64,000 bases of DNA. It comes from Tatumella terrea (GTDB taxonomy: Bacteria > Pseudomonadota > Gammaproteobacteria > Enterobacterales > Enterobacteriaceae). Within the stretch, counting starts at the first letter, position 1. Every line of letters begins with the position of its first letter. Shown here piece after piece: positions 1 to 8,106 of this stretch. The stretch lies in assembly GCF_039523755.1 (NCBI RefSeq), contig NZ_BAAAFX010000013.1:62001-126000 (forward strand), in the 5' to 3' direction. The position numbers were made by a program, and so were the translations under genes. Below the pieces are notes generated by a model that saw only the letters and a list, made by a program, of their open reading frames with translations, did no database searches and was not told the origin of the DNA.

Positions 1-129
1 GTAGATATCAAACAGTTTGAAGGTCAGTCTGCCAGGAAACTGGCGACCCATTGCCGTGAACTTATGGCAACCAGACTGGAAGAGCTGAATGCAGAGATTG
101 CCCGTCGCAGTCAGGAAAAACCTGAATAA
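1..129 (+). CDS. plsC: 1-acyl-sn-glycerol-3-phosphate acyltransferase, C-terminal end (partial)
   Basis: Only the last 42 codons are present; the gene enters from the left edge. The readable tail (motifs such as ARKLATHC and a charged helix ending in EKPE) resembles the C-terminus of E. coli PlsC, where an RELAAHCRSIM segment occupies the same place. PlsC acylates lysophosphatidate to phosphatidate at the inner membrane. The next gene is ftsP, which also follows plsC in E. coli, and this supports the call. The catalytic HX4D region is outside the window. Confidence 0.8.
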   Translation, partial: VDIKQFEGQSARKLATHCRELMATRLEELNAEIARRSQEKPE

Positions 130-219
130 CCTGACAGCTGGCTGAAGCGTTCAGAAATATGTGTGTCGTTTGTCGTGGTATAACGCCGCTGGCGTTATCA
201 GTATAAGGTCAGAAGTATT

Positions 220-1641
220 ATGTCTTTTAGCAGACGTCAGTTCCTTCAGTTATCCGCCGCCGCTGCCGCCGGTACGACATTGCTGCCGCAGGTCGCACAG
301 GCCGCAGAAAGCGGAGAGAATCCGTTACCGGTACCGCCTTTACTGGAATCCCGGCGCGGGCAGCCACTGTTTCTTACGCTTCAGTCCAGTCACTGGGCCT
401 TTAGCGGCGGTAATAAAGCGCCGGTCTGGGGATTCAATGGCCGTTATCTGGGGCCGACCGTACGGGTCAGAAATGGCGATGATGTGAAGCTGATTTACAG
501 TAATCGCTTGCAGGAGCCGGTTTCTATGACCGTCAGCGGGTTACAGGTGCCCGGCGCCCTGAATGGCGGAGCCCCCCGGCAGATCTCACCCAACGTAGAC
601 TGGGCTCCGGTACTGCCGGTACGCCAGCCTGCCGCCACCTGCTGGTATCATGCCGATACACCCCATCGTATGGCTCCGCATGTGTACAACGGCCTGGCCG
701 GTATGTGGCTGATTGAAGATGACAACAGCAAATCTCTGGCGTTACCCAAACATTATGGCGTTGATGATTTTCCGCTGATCATTCAGGACAAACGGCTGGA
801 TAACTTCGGTTCACCGGAGTACGACAGTAACGCGAAAGAGGGCTTCTACGGCGATATTCTGCTGGTTAACGGGGTACAGAAACCTTATGTGAATGTCTCG
901 CGTGGCTGGGTCAGATTACGTCTGCTGAATGCGTCCAATGCCCGGCGTTATCAGCTGCAACTCAGTGATAATCGTCCTTTCACCGTGATTGCCGGCGATC
1001 AGGGCTTCCTGTCTGCACCGGTCACGGTACAGCAGCTGGCGCTGGCGCCGGGGGAACGCCGGGAAGTGCTGGTCGATCTCTCACAGGGTAACGATGTTTC
1101 TATCACGGCGGGGACGGCGGCGACCTTTGTTGAACGTATCAAAGGGATTTTCCAGCCATCCTCGATCCTGACCTCGACGCTGGTACTGACGCTGCGTCCG
1201 ACCGGTTTACTGCCGCTGGTCACCGATGGTTTACCGACACAACTGAACGGCCCGGCCCAGCAAAGCAGTGTGACCGGCAGCCGGCAGATCCGGCTGGATG
1301 ACTCACCGCCCGGTATCAACGGTAGCGCCTGGGATATGATGCGTATTGATACCGTCGTCAGTCAGGGGACTACCGAGCGCTGGACAGTGCAGGCGGAGCA
1401 CCCGCAGCCTTTTCATATTCAGGGCGCGGTGTTTTTGATTAGCAGTGTAAACGGTGCACCGCCGATGGCAGAAGACAGGGGCTGGAAAGATACGGTCTGG
1501 GTGGACGGTACGGTGGAGTTATTGGTGACTTTCCCGCACAGCGCCTCGGAGCATTTTCCGTTTGTCTATTACAGTCAGAATCTTGAACTGGCAGACCGCG
1601 GTGTGGCGGGGCAGCTGCTGGTTCAGCAGGCGATTAACTGA
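220..1641 (+). CDS. ftsP: Cell division protein FtsP (SufI), multicopper-oxidase fold
   Basis: A 473-residue protein, close to the 470 of E. coli FtsP. It starts with a twin-arginine signal (SRRQFLQ at residues 4-10, an Ala-rich hydrophobic stretch, likely cleavage after AQA near residue 28), so it should be exported folded to the periplasm. The rest is a cupredoxin-type multicopper-oxidase fold. The family has lost copper ligands and acts as a divisome-stabilising protein under stress. An AAGGT ribosome site lies about 10 bases before the ATG. The gene lies directly behind plsC, as in E. coli. Family assignment is firm; the divisome role is transferred from E. coli. Confidence 0.92.
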   Translation: MSFSRRQFLQLSAAAAAGTTLLPQVAQAAESGENPLPVPPLLESRRGQPLFLTLQSSHWAFSGGNKAPVWGFNGRYLGPTVRVRNGDDVKLIYSNRLQEPVSMTVSGLQVPGALNGGAPRQISPNVDWAPVLPVRQPAATCWYHADTPHRMAPHVYNGLAGMWLIEDDNSKSLALPKHYGVDDFPLIIQDKRLDNFGSPEYDSNAKEGFYGDILLVNGVQKPYVNVSRGWVRLRLLNASNARRYQLQLSDNRPFTVIAGDQGFLSAPVTVQQLALAPGERREVLVDLSQGNDVSITAGTAATFVERIKGIFQPSSILTSTLVLTLRPTGLLPLVTDGLPTQLNGPAQQSSVTGSRQIRLDDSPPGINGSAWDMMRIDTVVSQGTTERWTVQAEHPQPFHIQGAVFLISSVNGAPPMAEDRGWKDTVWVDGTVELLVTFPHSASEHFPFVYYSQNLELADRGVAGQLLVQQAIN

Positions 1642-1660
1642 TCCTGACGCGCCCGGGCAG

Positions 1661-1683
1661 GACCGGCGGACTCACCGCCGGTC
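1661..1683. terminator. Hairpin between convergent ftsP and dkgA
   Basis: A perfect 9-bp inverted repeat (GACCGGCGG / CCGCCGGTC) with a 5-base loop sits between the ftsP stop and the dkgA stop. There is no T tract on either side, so it may be a transcript-end structure rather than a strong intrinsic terminator. Confidence 0.5.
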
Positions 1684-1689
1684 AGCCGG

Positions 1690-2520
1690 TCAGGCTTTAT
1701 TAAAACTTTCCGGTTCCGGCCCCAGACGTTTCCCTTCATCCAGCGCCGCCAGCTCGCTCAGCTCGCTCTTATCCAGACTGAAATCAAAGACGTCAAAGTT
1801 CTCATCGATCCGTTTCGGCGTCACCGATTTAGGGATCACGACCAGCCCGCTATCGATATGCCAGCGGATCACAATCTGTGCCGGACTTTTTCCGTACTTC
1901 TGAGCCAGGCGCAGGATCAGAGGCTGGTCAAAGACCCCTTTACCGCCCTGAGCCAGCGGGCTCCAGGATTCTGTACGGATATGATGCAAATCATTCCAGG
2001 CATGCAGCGGACGCTGCTGGAACAGAGGGTGAAGCTCAATCTGGTTAATCGCCGGAGTAACCCCGGTTTCACGGATCAGCTGTTCCAGGTGAGGCTGCTG
2101 AAAATTACAAACACCGATACTGCGGGTCAGCCCTTGTTTCTGTAACTCAATCAGTTGTCTCCAGGCATCGACAAAATTGCCATTCTGCGGGCAGGGCCAG
2201 TGGATAAGATAGAGGTCCACATAGGACAGCTGCAGCTTCTGCAGGCTGGTTTCCAGTGCCTCGCGGGCCTGTAATTGATCGGAATTCCACAGTTTGGTGG
2301 TAATAAACAGATCTTCCCGCGGCAGGTCACTCTCCTGCAGAGCCTGACCGACACCTTCTTCATTCTGATAGATCGCCGCGGTATCGACAGAACGGTATCC
2401 GGTGTTCAGGGCATGGATAACGGCATCGCGTGTCTGTTCAATGCTGGCCTGCCAGACGCCTAACCCCAGTTGAGGCATAAGACGATCATCATTCAGTCTG
2501 ACAATGGGTTGTCCGGACAT
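1690..2520 (-). CDS. dkgA: 2,5-diketo-D-gluconate reductase A (aldo-keto reductase)
   Basis: An aldo/keto reductase of 276 residues (E. coli DkgA has 275), with the family start VMPQLGLGVWQ-like and the catalytic Asp-Tyr-Lys-His set visible in SVDTAAIYQNE, TTKLW and IHWP. NADPH-binding features IPKSVTP and RIDENFDVF lie near the C-terminus. It reduces 2,5-diketogluconate and methylglyoxal-type carbonyls in the cytoplasm. The open frame extends 71 codons upstream, but the chosen ATG is preceded by a strong GGAGGAG at 7 bases and matches the E. coli N-terminus. It is convergent with ftsP. With idnO further along, it is a second ketogluconate-type enzyme in the window. Confidence 0.92.
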   Translation of the reverse strand: MSGQPIVRLNDDRLMPQLGLGVWQASIEQTRDAVIHALNTGYRSVDTAAIYQNEEGVGQALQESDLPREDLFITTKLWNSDQLQAREALETSLQKLQLSYVDLYLIHWPCPQNGNFVDAWRQLIELQKQGLTRSIGVCNFQQPHLEQLIRETGVTPAINQIELHPLFQQRPLHAWNDLHHIRTESWSPLAQGGKGVFDQPLILRLAQKYGKSPAQIVIRWHIDSGLVVIPKSVTPKRIDENFDVFDFSLDKSELSELAALDEGKRLGPEPESFNKA

Positions 2521-2702
2521 TGGGTTCTCCTCCGTGGTATTTTGCGGGTTCATGAGTACGGTGGCACGGAGTTGAGTGTAGCCCGGAATATTCGTTTTTA
2601 CCGGGGGACACCGGCAGAACAGCGGAAAAACCGAATATTCCGGGCTGACCGGACGGGAGGGAGGAGTGCACCGGCCCGGGCGAAAAAGGCCGGTTTGCGG
2701 GG

Positions 2703-3365
2703 TTATCCGGCGTTGTGGCGACGTTTTTTCCACACCAGCATCAGCGTTCCGATAAAGCCGCTGACCAGCAGCAGTAACGGGATTAACATCAGTGCTGTCA
2801 TCACCTGGTCTTCATGTCGCCGGATAAAGGGGACATGACTGATCCCGTAACCGAGAGTGACCAGGATCGCGACCCACAGCAGGCCACTCAGCCAGTTGAA
2901 GAGCTGAAAGCGGGTGTTACTCAGCCCGGAAATGCCTGCCATGGCAGGTAACAGTGTCCGGACAAAGGCCAGAAAGCGGCCAATCAGCAGTGCAGCCAGC
3001 CCATGCCGGATAAACATCTGCTCTGACCGCTGATGATAACGGGCCGGCAGATGCTTCAGCCAGCCCTGTACCAGCGGGTAATTCCCAAGCCATCGACCCT
3101 GCAGATACCCGATCCAGCACCCCAGGCTGGCCGCAGTGGTGAGGATCACCAGTGCAGGAATAAAGTGCATCACGCCCCTGGCAATCAGTGCGCCAGCCAG
3201 CAGCAGTAAGCTGTCGCCCGGCAGAAAAGCTGCAGGCAATAAGCCGTTTTCCAGAAACAGCAGGGTAAACATGACCGCATAGACAATCCCGGCCATCTGA
3301 GGATTTGCCAGAACGGCAAAATCCTGATGCCAGAGAGCCCGGACGACCTCATTTAAAGCACTCAT
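2703..3365 (-). CDS. yghB: DedA-family inner membrane protein YghB
   Basis: A 220-residue polytopic membrane protein very similar to E. coli YghB (219 residues), including FLENGLLPAAFLPGDSLLLLAGALIA, the DedA motif GRFLAFVRTLLPAMAGISG, and the C-terminal FIRRHEDQVM. DedA proteins are thought to be proton-motive-force-dependent lipid (undecaprenyl phosphate or phospholipid) transporters; YghB and YqjA are redundant in E. coli and affect cell division and envelope function. It follows metC on the same strand, as in E. coli. The start has only a weak ribosome site (CGAGATAA). Confidence 0.9.
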   Translation of the reverse strand: MSALNEVVRALWHQDFAVLANPQMAGIVYAVMFTLLFLENGLLPAAFLPGDSLLLLAGALIARGVMHFIPALVILTTAASLGCWIGYLQGRWLGNYPLVQGWLKHLPARYHQRSEQMFIRHGLAALLIGRFLAFVRTLLPAMAGISGLSNTRFQLFNWLSGLLWVAILVTLGYGISHVPFIRRHEDQVMTALMLIPLLLLVSGFIGTLMLVWKKRRHNAG

Positions 3366-3390
3366 CTGTTATCTCGTTATAAAATCATGG

Positions 3391-3419
3391 CTGCGGGGGA
3401 CGCTATAACTGCCCCGCAG
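3391..3419. terminator. Hairpin between metC and yghB
   Basis: An 8-bp perfect inverted repeat (CTGCGGGG / CCCCGCAG) lies in the metC-yghB gap. No U tract follows it on the minus strand, so it could be a weak terminator or a processing or stability element between the two co-directional genes. Confidence 0.35.
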
Positions 3420-3457
3420 GGCAGTCGACGCCGGTTCACCCGCGTATGTTTAAGGGG

Positions 3458-4669
3458 TTACCCCGGATGACGGGCCAGACGCTCAAAGCCTGCCGCCAGG
3501 TCGGCAATCAGGTCATCGACGTTTTCCAGTCCGATATGCAGGCGTACCAGCGTGCCTGGCAGCGCTGCCTCGCCCTGCGGACGGATGGCCGCAATCTCTT
3601 TCGGCTGATTCGCCAGGATCAGCGACTCGAAGCCTCCCCATGAATAGGCCATGCTGAAATGGCGGAAGTTATCCAGGAAGTCGGCCAGGGCCGCGTGAGA
3701 GAGCTGTTCCCGTAAGACAAAAGAGAACAGCCCGCTGCTGCCGGTGAAATCGCGTTTCCAGAAGCGGTGTCCGGGGGATTGCGCTAAGGCCGGGTGATTG
3801 ACACGCCAGACCTCTTCACGGCCTGCCAGCCATTCGGCGACTTTCAGGCTGCTTTCTTCATGCTGGCGCAGGCGGACGGACAGGGTACGCAGACCCCGTG
3901 AGGTCATATAGGCCGTATCTGCATCCACCATCTGGCCCATCAGATAAGAATTTTCACGCAGGGTCGGATAACAGCGTTCATTTGCCACGGCCGTGCCGAT
4001 CATCCCGTCTGAGTGACCGATCAGATACTTGGTTCCGGCCTGGATGGAGATATCAATCCCGAAATCCAGCGCATTAAACAGCACGCCGGCCGCCCAGGTG
4101 TTATCCATCATAATAATGGCGTCCGGCGCTTTTCTGCGGACTGCCGCGACGATGGCCGGAATATCCTGAACTTCCATGGTGACAGAGGCCGGGGATTCCA
4201 GGAAAACGATACGGGTATTCGGCTGGATCCACTGCTCTATCTCGCTACCGCAGGTGTGAGGGAAGTAGGTGGTGGAGACATTCAGTTTACGCAGGATGGT
4301 ATTACAGAAGTCACGGGTAGGTTCATACACCGAACCGCACATCAGCACGTGGTCACCGCTTTCGGCGAATGCCAGAATCGCATTGGTCACGGCAGCGGCA
4401 CCGCAAGGGTAAAGCGCACACCCTGCGCCATTTTCCAGTTCGCACATCGCTTCCTGAAGGGCAAAATGCGTCAGAGTACCGCGGCGCCCGTAAAAGAGCT
4501 CTCCCTGTGTACGACCTGCCGCCGCCCGTTTCTTTTCGGCAACAGTCTCAAAAACCAGCGATGATGCCCGCTGAATGACGCTGTTTACCGCGCCTGCGGT
4601 ATAGCGTTTGCCTCTGCCGGCGCTGATCAATGTCGTTTCCAGTTTTTTATCTGATCTGTTGTTTGTCAT
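3458..4669 (-). CDS. metC: Cystathionine beta-lyase
   Basis: A PLP enzyme of the Cys/Met metabolism family, 403 residues from the chosen ATG (E. coli MetC 395). The PLP lysine lies in QAGTKYLIGHSD, and NGELFYGRRGT-like and SSGLFSFVL segments are conserved. It cleaves cystathionine to homocysteine, pyruvate and ammonia in methionine biosynthesis. The open frame begins 12 codons earlier, but the internal ATG gives MTNNRSDKKLETTLISAG, which aligns with the E. coli start and has a purine-rich AGAGAGA before it. It is divergent from exbB with about 270 bp between, the E. coli arrangement. Confidence 0.93.
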   Translation of the reverse strand: MTNNRSDKKLETTLISAGRGKRYTAGAVNSVIQRASSLVFETVAEKKRAAAGRTQGELFYGRRGTLTHFALQEAMCELENGAGCALYPCGAAAVTNAILAFAESGDHVLMCGSVYEPTRDFCNTILRKLNVSTTYFPHTCGSEIEQWIQPNTRIVFLESPASVTMEVQDIPAIVAAVRRKAPDAIIMMDNTWAAGVLFNALDFGIDISIQAGTKYLIGHSDGMIGTAVANERCYPTLRENSYLMGQMVDADTAYMTSRGLRTLSVRLRQHEESSLKVAEWLAGREEVWRVNHPALAQSPGHRFWKRDFTGSSGLFSFVLREQLSHAALADFLDNFRHFSMAYSWGGFESLILANQPKEIAAIRPQGEAALPGTLVRLHIGLENVDDLIADLAAGFERLARHPG

Positions 4670-4849
4670 TTCTCTCTGCTCTGCCAGTCTAACCCTGAGT
4701 GACACGTTAACATGAAAAGGTGTCCCGGCCAGTGATCACGAGAAAAATTCACCCTGATCATCTCCTGCCTGAGAATAAGGGCTGCGGATGACAGCTGTAT
4801 GAACGCGGAAGCCGCCTCCCGGAAGGGGCAGGGAATACACGGTGTAAAT

Positions 4850-4868
4850 ACTAATGATAACTACTATC
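4850..4868. promoter_or_regulatory. Fur box upstream of exbB
   Basis: ACTAATGATAACTACTATC matches 14 of 19 positions of the Fur consensus GATAATGATAATCATTATC. It lies about 70 bp before exbB in the metC-exbB divergent region, where iron repression of the TonB energising complex is expected. Confidence 0.75.
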
Positions 4869-4936
4869 AATTAAGCTGTGATTTGGTATGATCGGGTATA
4901 TTGCAGGTTGTTAAACGGTTATATGGAGTCGCACAC

Positions 4937-5680
4937 GTGGTAGCCAATGATCTTATGCAGACGGATCTTTCCGTCTGGGGCATGTATCAGCATGCTGATA
5001 TTGTTGTAAAAATTGTCATGATTGGTCTGTTACTCGCATCGGTGGTGACCTGGGCGATATTTTTCGGTAAGTTCACTGAGCTGAGTGCCGCCAGACGCCG
5101 GCTGAAAACCGAGCAAAAAGCGCTGAAAGCGGTGCGGACGCTGCAACAGGCAGTGGATATCGCCACGACATTTCCGGCCAGCAGCCATAGCCGTGCGCTG
5201 ATTGCTGAAGCGCTGGATGAACGCGATCTTTCTGCCGGCAGCCATGAGCCGGAAGGGATCAAAGAGCGAACCGGTTTCCGGCTGGAACGTAAGGTCGCCT
5301 CTGTCGGTCGTTTTGCCGCACGCGGTAACGGTTTTCTGGCGACTATCGGTTCTGTTGCTCCCTTTATCGGGCTGTTCGGTACGGTCTGGGGCATTATGAA
5401 CAGCTTTATCGGGATTGCCAAAACCCAGACCACGAACCTGGCGGTCGTCGCTCCGGGGATTGCCGAAGCTCTCCTGGCTACCGCGATCGGGCTGGTGGCT
5501 GCGATCCCGGCGGTGGTGATCTACAACTTTTTTGCCAGGATGATTGCCGGTTATAAAGCCTCTCTGAGCGATACCGCAGCGCAGGTATTGTTGCTGCAGA
5601 GCCGTGATCTCGATCTGAATCAGGGCGCGGTAAACAGCACTCCGGCGCGTACCTCTGCCCAACAACTGCGGGTGAGTTAA
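4937..5680 (+). CDS. exbB: TonB-system energiser ExbB (proton channel subunit)
   Basis: A MotA/TolQ/ExbB-family protein of 247 residues (E. coli 244). DLSVWGMYQHADIVVK at the N-terminus, the cytoplasmic segment EGIKERTGFRLERKVA, and the C-terminal pair of membrane helices (SVAPFIGLFGTVWGIMNSFIG and GIAEALLATAIGLVAAIPAVV) are all present. It forms the pentameric inner-membrane proton channel that, with ExbD, powers TonB. The GTG at 4937 was chosen over the frame start at 4901. It gives M-VANDLMQ, nearly the E. coli start, and has a GGAG 8 bases before it. exbD follows 5 bases after the stop. Confidence 0.93.
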   Translation: MVANDLMQTDLSVWGMYQHADIVVKIVMIGLLLASVVTWAIFFGKFTELSAARRRLKTEQKALKAVRTLQQAVDIATTFPASSHSRALIAEALDERDLSAGSHEPEGIKERTGFRLERKVASVGRFAARGNGFLATIGSVAPFIGLFGTVWGIMNSFIGIAKTQTTNLAVVAPGIAEALLATAIGLVAAIPAVVIYNFFARMIAGYKASLSDTAAQVLLLQSRDLDLNQGAVNSTPARTSAQQLRVS

Positions 5681-5685
5681 TCGTT

Positions 5686-6108
5686 ATGGCAATGCGTCTG
5701 AATGAAGATGTGGAAAACGATGGCGAAATGAGTGAGATCAACGTGACGCCCTTTATCGACGTCATGCTGGTATTACTGATTATTTTTATGGTGGCGGCTC
5801 CGCTATCGACGGTGGATGTTAAGGTTAATCTGCCGGCTTCCACAAGTAAGCCTGCACCACGCCCGGAAAAGCCGGTTTATCTGAGTATCAAAGCAGATAA
5901 ATCCTTGTATGTCGGCAATGAAGCGGTCTCTGCCGGACAGCTGATGGCGTCGATTGATGCGCTCACCAACGGTAACAAAGAGACCACCATCTTTTTCCAG
6001 GCGGATAAAGAGGTGGATTATGCGACCCTGATGAGCGTTATGGATCAATTACGTGCGGGGGGCTATCTGAAAGTCGGGCTGATGGGGCTGGAGTCTGCCG
6101 GTCACTGA
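5686..6108 (+). CDS. exbD: TonB-system accessory protein ExbD
   Basis: A 140-residue protein (E. coli 141) with a short cytoplasmic N-terminus, one membrane helix (VMLVLLIIFMVAAPL) containing the essential proton-path aspartate D25 in NVTPFIDVM, and a periplasmic domain. It couples proton flow through ExbB to TonB. It is translated directly behind exbB (5-base gap) and followed by a strong terminator, so exbBD is a two-gene iron-regulated operon. Its likely client here is the CirA-like receptor further along the window. Confidence 0.94.
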   Translation: MAMRLNEDVENDGEMSEINVTPFIDVMLVLLIIFMVAAPLSTVDVKVNLPASTSKPAPRPEKPVYLSIKADKSLYVGNEAVSAGQLMASIDALTNGNKETTIFFQADKEVDYATLMSVMDQLRAGGYLKVGLMGLESAGH

Positions 6109-6136
6109 TCGCCGGGTGGACGATGCCATGATGAAG

Positions 6137-6168
6137 AGGGCTTCTCTGAAAAGAGAGGCCCTTTTTTT
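6137..6168 (+). terminator. Intrinsic terminator of exbBD
   Basis: An 11-bp stem (AGGGCTTCTCT / AGAGAGGCCCT, one G-T pair) with a GAAA loop is followed by a run of seven Ts. Confidence 0.9.
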
Positions 6169-6322
6169 ATGCGGGCAGTTTTTATTGAAGTTTATTTGTT
6201 GATATTTTGTTACTTATTTGTTGGTTGTTGTCACGCATAAAACCAACGGGCATCACATATTTTCGTCAATAGCCGGGGTAAACATGAGCCACGATTAAAA
6301 TAATCACAGGAAGGATTGGGCT

Positions 6323-7645
6323 ATGAGCGCTTCGGACTTATCTTCTGCCGCCAGTCATACGCGCGGTGCTAAAGCGATTTTCAGGGTGACCAGCGGTAAT
6401 TTCCTGGAAATGTATGACTTTATGGTGTTTGGCTACTATGCGACCGCCATTGCAGGCACATTCTTTCCTGGCGGAGACCCCTGGTCTTCACTGATGCTGA
6501 CGCTGATGACGTTTGGTGCCGGTTTTCTGATGCGGCCACTGGGGGCTATGGTGCTCGGGGCTTACATCGATCGCCACGGCCGGCGTAAAGGGTTGTTACT
6601 GACCCTGGGACTGATGGCTATCGGGACGCTGACGATTGCACTGACCCCGGGCTATCACACCCTCGGCAGCCTTGCCCCGGTAATTATTCTGGCCGGTCGT
6701 TTGTTGCAGGGGTTTTCTGCCGGGGTGGAACTGGGCGGTGTATCGGTCTATTTGTCTGAAATTGCCCCTAAAGGCCGCAAAGGATTTTATGTCAGCTGGC
6801 AGTCAGGGAGTCAGCAGATAGCCGTTATTTTTGCTGCCGTACTGGGACTGTTACTGAACCAGTGGCTGGATAAAGGGCAGGTCACCGACTGGGGCTGGCG
6901 TATCCCCTTTGTCGTCGGCTGCCTGATCGTGCCTTTTCTGTTCTATATCCGTCGGATGCTGGAAGAAACCGAAAGCTTTGTCCGGCGTAAACATCACCCG
7001 GAAGTCAGGGATATTCTGCGTTCGGTCGCCAGTAACCGGGCGCTGATCCTGGCCGGGATGCTGATGGTGGTGACCACGACGGTGATGTTTTATATGATAA
7101 CGGCGTTTACTCCGACCTTCGGTAAAACGGTACTGATGATGAGCGATCGTCAGAGTTTTATGGTGACGCTGTTTATCGGGTTATCTAACCTGATCTGGCT
7201 GCCGGTGATGGGGGCTCTTTCGGACCGGCTGGGCCGTCGTCCGTTACTGATCGTTTTTACGTTGCTGACAATGTGTACCGCGTGGCCGGTGTTGAAATGG
7301 CTGGTGGCGGAGCCGACCTTCAGTCATTTACTGGAGGCCGAGTTATGGCTCTCTTTCCTGTATGCCAGTTATAACGGCGCAATGGTGGTGTATCTGGCAG
7401 AAATTATGCCCCCTGAAGTCAGGGCGACCGGATTCTCCCTGGCCTACAGTCTGGCAACGGCGTTGTTCGGCGGTTTCACACCGGCGATTTCCAGTTACCT
7501 TATCCACGCCTTCGGGGATAAAGCGATGCCCGGGGCCTGGCTGACCTTTGCCGCCTGCTGCGGGCTGATCGGCACACTGTGTATTGGTTACCTGGCCAGA
7601 CGTTACCAGCAGAAACAGACAGCGGTGACATTACAGGGCGTGTGA
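6323..7645 (+). CDS. MFS citrate/tricarballylate-type proton symporter
   Basis: A 12-helix major facilitator protein of 440 residues in the metabolite:H+ symporter family. It closely resembles Salmonella CitA and TcuC: RVTSGNFLEMYDF near the start, the MFS loop motif GAYIDRHGRRKGL, LLQGFSAGVELGGVSVYLSE, and ALSDRLGRRPLL in the second half. CitA and TcuC take up citrate and tricarballylate. The specific substrate here cannot be told from sequence, and no tcu or citrate-lyase genes are adjacent. AGGAAGGA is a good ribosome site. It is monocistronic, ending before a bidirectional hairpin. Confidence 0.85.
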   Translation: MSASDLSSAASHTRGAKAIFRVTSGNFLEMYDFMVFGYYATAIAGTFFPGGDPWSSLMLTLMTFGAGFLMRPLGAMVLGAYIDRHGRRKGLLLTLGLMAIGTLTIALTPGYHTLGSLAPVIILAGRLLQGFSAGVELGGVSVYLSEIAPKGRKGFYVSWQSGSQQIAVIFAAVLGLLLNQWLDKGQVTDWGWRIPFVVGCLIVPFLFYIRRMLEETESFVRRKHHPEVRDILRSVASNRALILAGMLMVVTTTVMFYMITAFTPTFGKTVLMMSDRQSFMVTLFIGLSNLIWLPVMGALSDRLGRRPLLIVFTLLTMCTAWPVLKWLVAEPTFSHLLEAELWLSFLYASYNGAMVVYLAEIMPPEVRATGFSLAYSLATALFGGFTPAISSYLIHAFGDKAMPGAWLTFAACCGLIGTLCIGYLARRYQQKQTAVTLQGV

Positions 7646-8106
7646 AGGGCAGTAACTCACTCCTGCGCCTGAGACCCGGCGGTTCGGCCGGCAGGAGCGA
7701 CGATCAAACCGGGTCTGGTACCTCAGGCTGGTCAATGAAGCTTATGAGAACGCCGCCGCAGATAACGCAGCGGCGTTTTTATCAGGCCTGGGCGGCCGGT
7801 TTTTATTCTCCCGGCGGGGAACGTCAGATATTTTTGTCGCCTGAAGCCAATTAAGGTTTGTTAATGTCAGATCGTATGACGTACTATGTTTAATTAGCAG
7901 ACGTTTTGACAGGGCGTCAGCGTGCAACGTTCGTTGCCGTACTTTTCTGCTTTGGAGCAGCGCCGGATCCACTCAATAACTAAAAAAACCCTAACGTTAT
8001 CTGCCTCAGGGAGTATTTCCTGTGTACCGGAGATAGCTGTTCTGTTTTTCCACTGCTATTTTTAGTTAATACTTTCGTTTATGAACCTGTGACAAAAGGA
8101 GTCACT
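7646..8106. other. Intergenic gap between the symporter and the GGDEF-EAL gene
   Basis: This stretch holds the symporter terminator (7749-7780), and before it a CTCCTGC/GCAGGAG inverted repeat near 7660-7700. No coding frame is convincing. The AT-rich 7850-8090 part presumably carries the promoter of the downstream signalling gene, but no clear regulator site was recognised. Confidence 0.4.
7749..7780 (+). terminator. Intrinsic terminator after the MFS symporter
   Basis: An 8-bp stem (AACGCCGC / GCGGCGTT) around a 13-base loop is followed by TTTTT. Confidence 0.8.

Noticed and set aside
5030..5665. Long minus-strand open frame opposite exbB
   Set aside because: Antisense shadow of a firmly identified gene; the same applies to other long antisense frames in nar, nir and deo genes.
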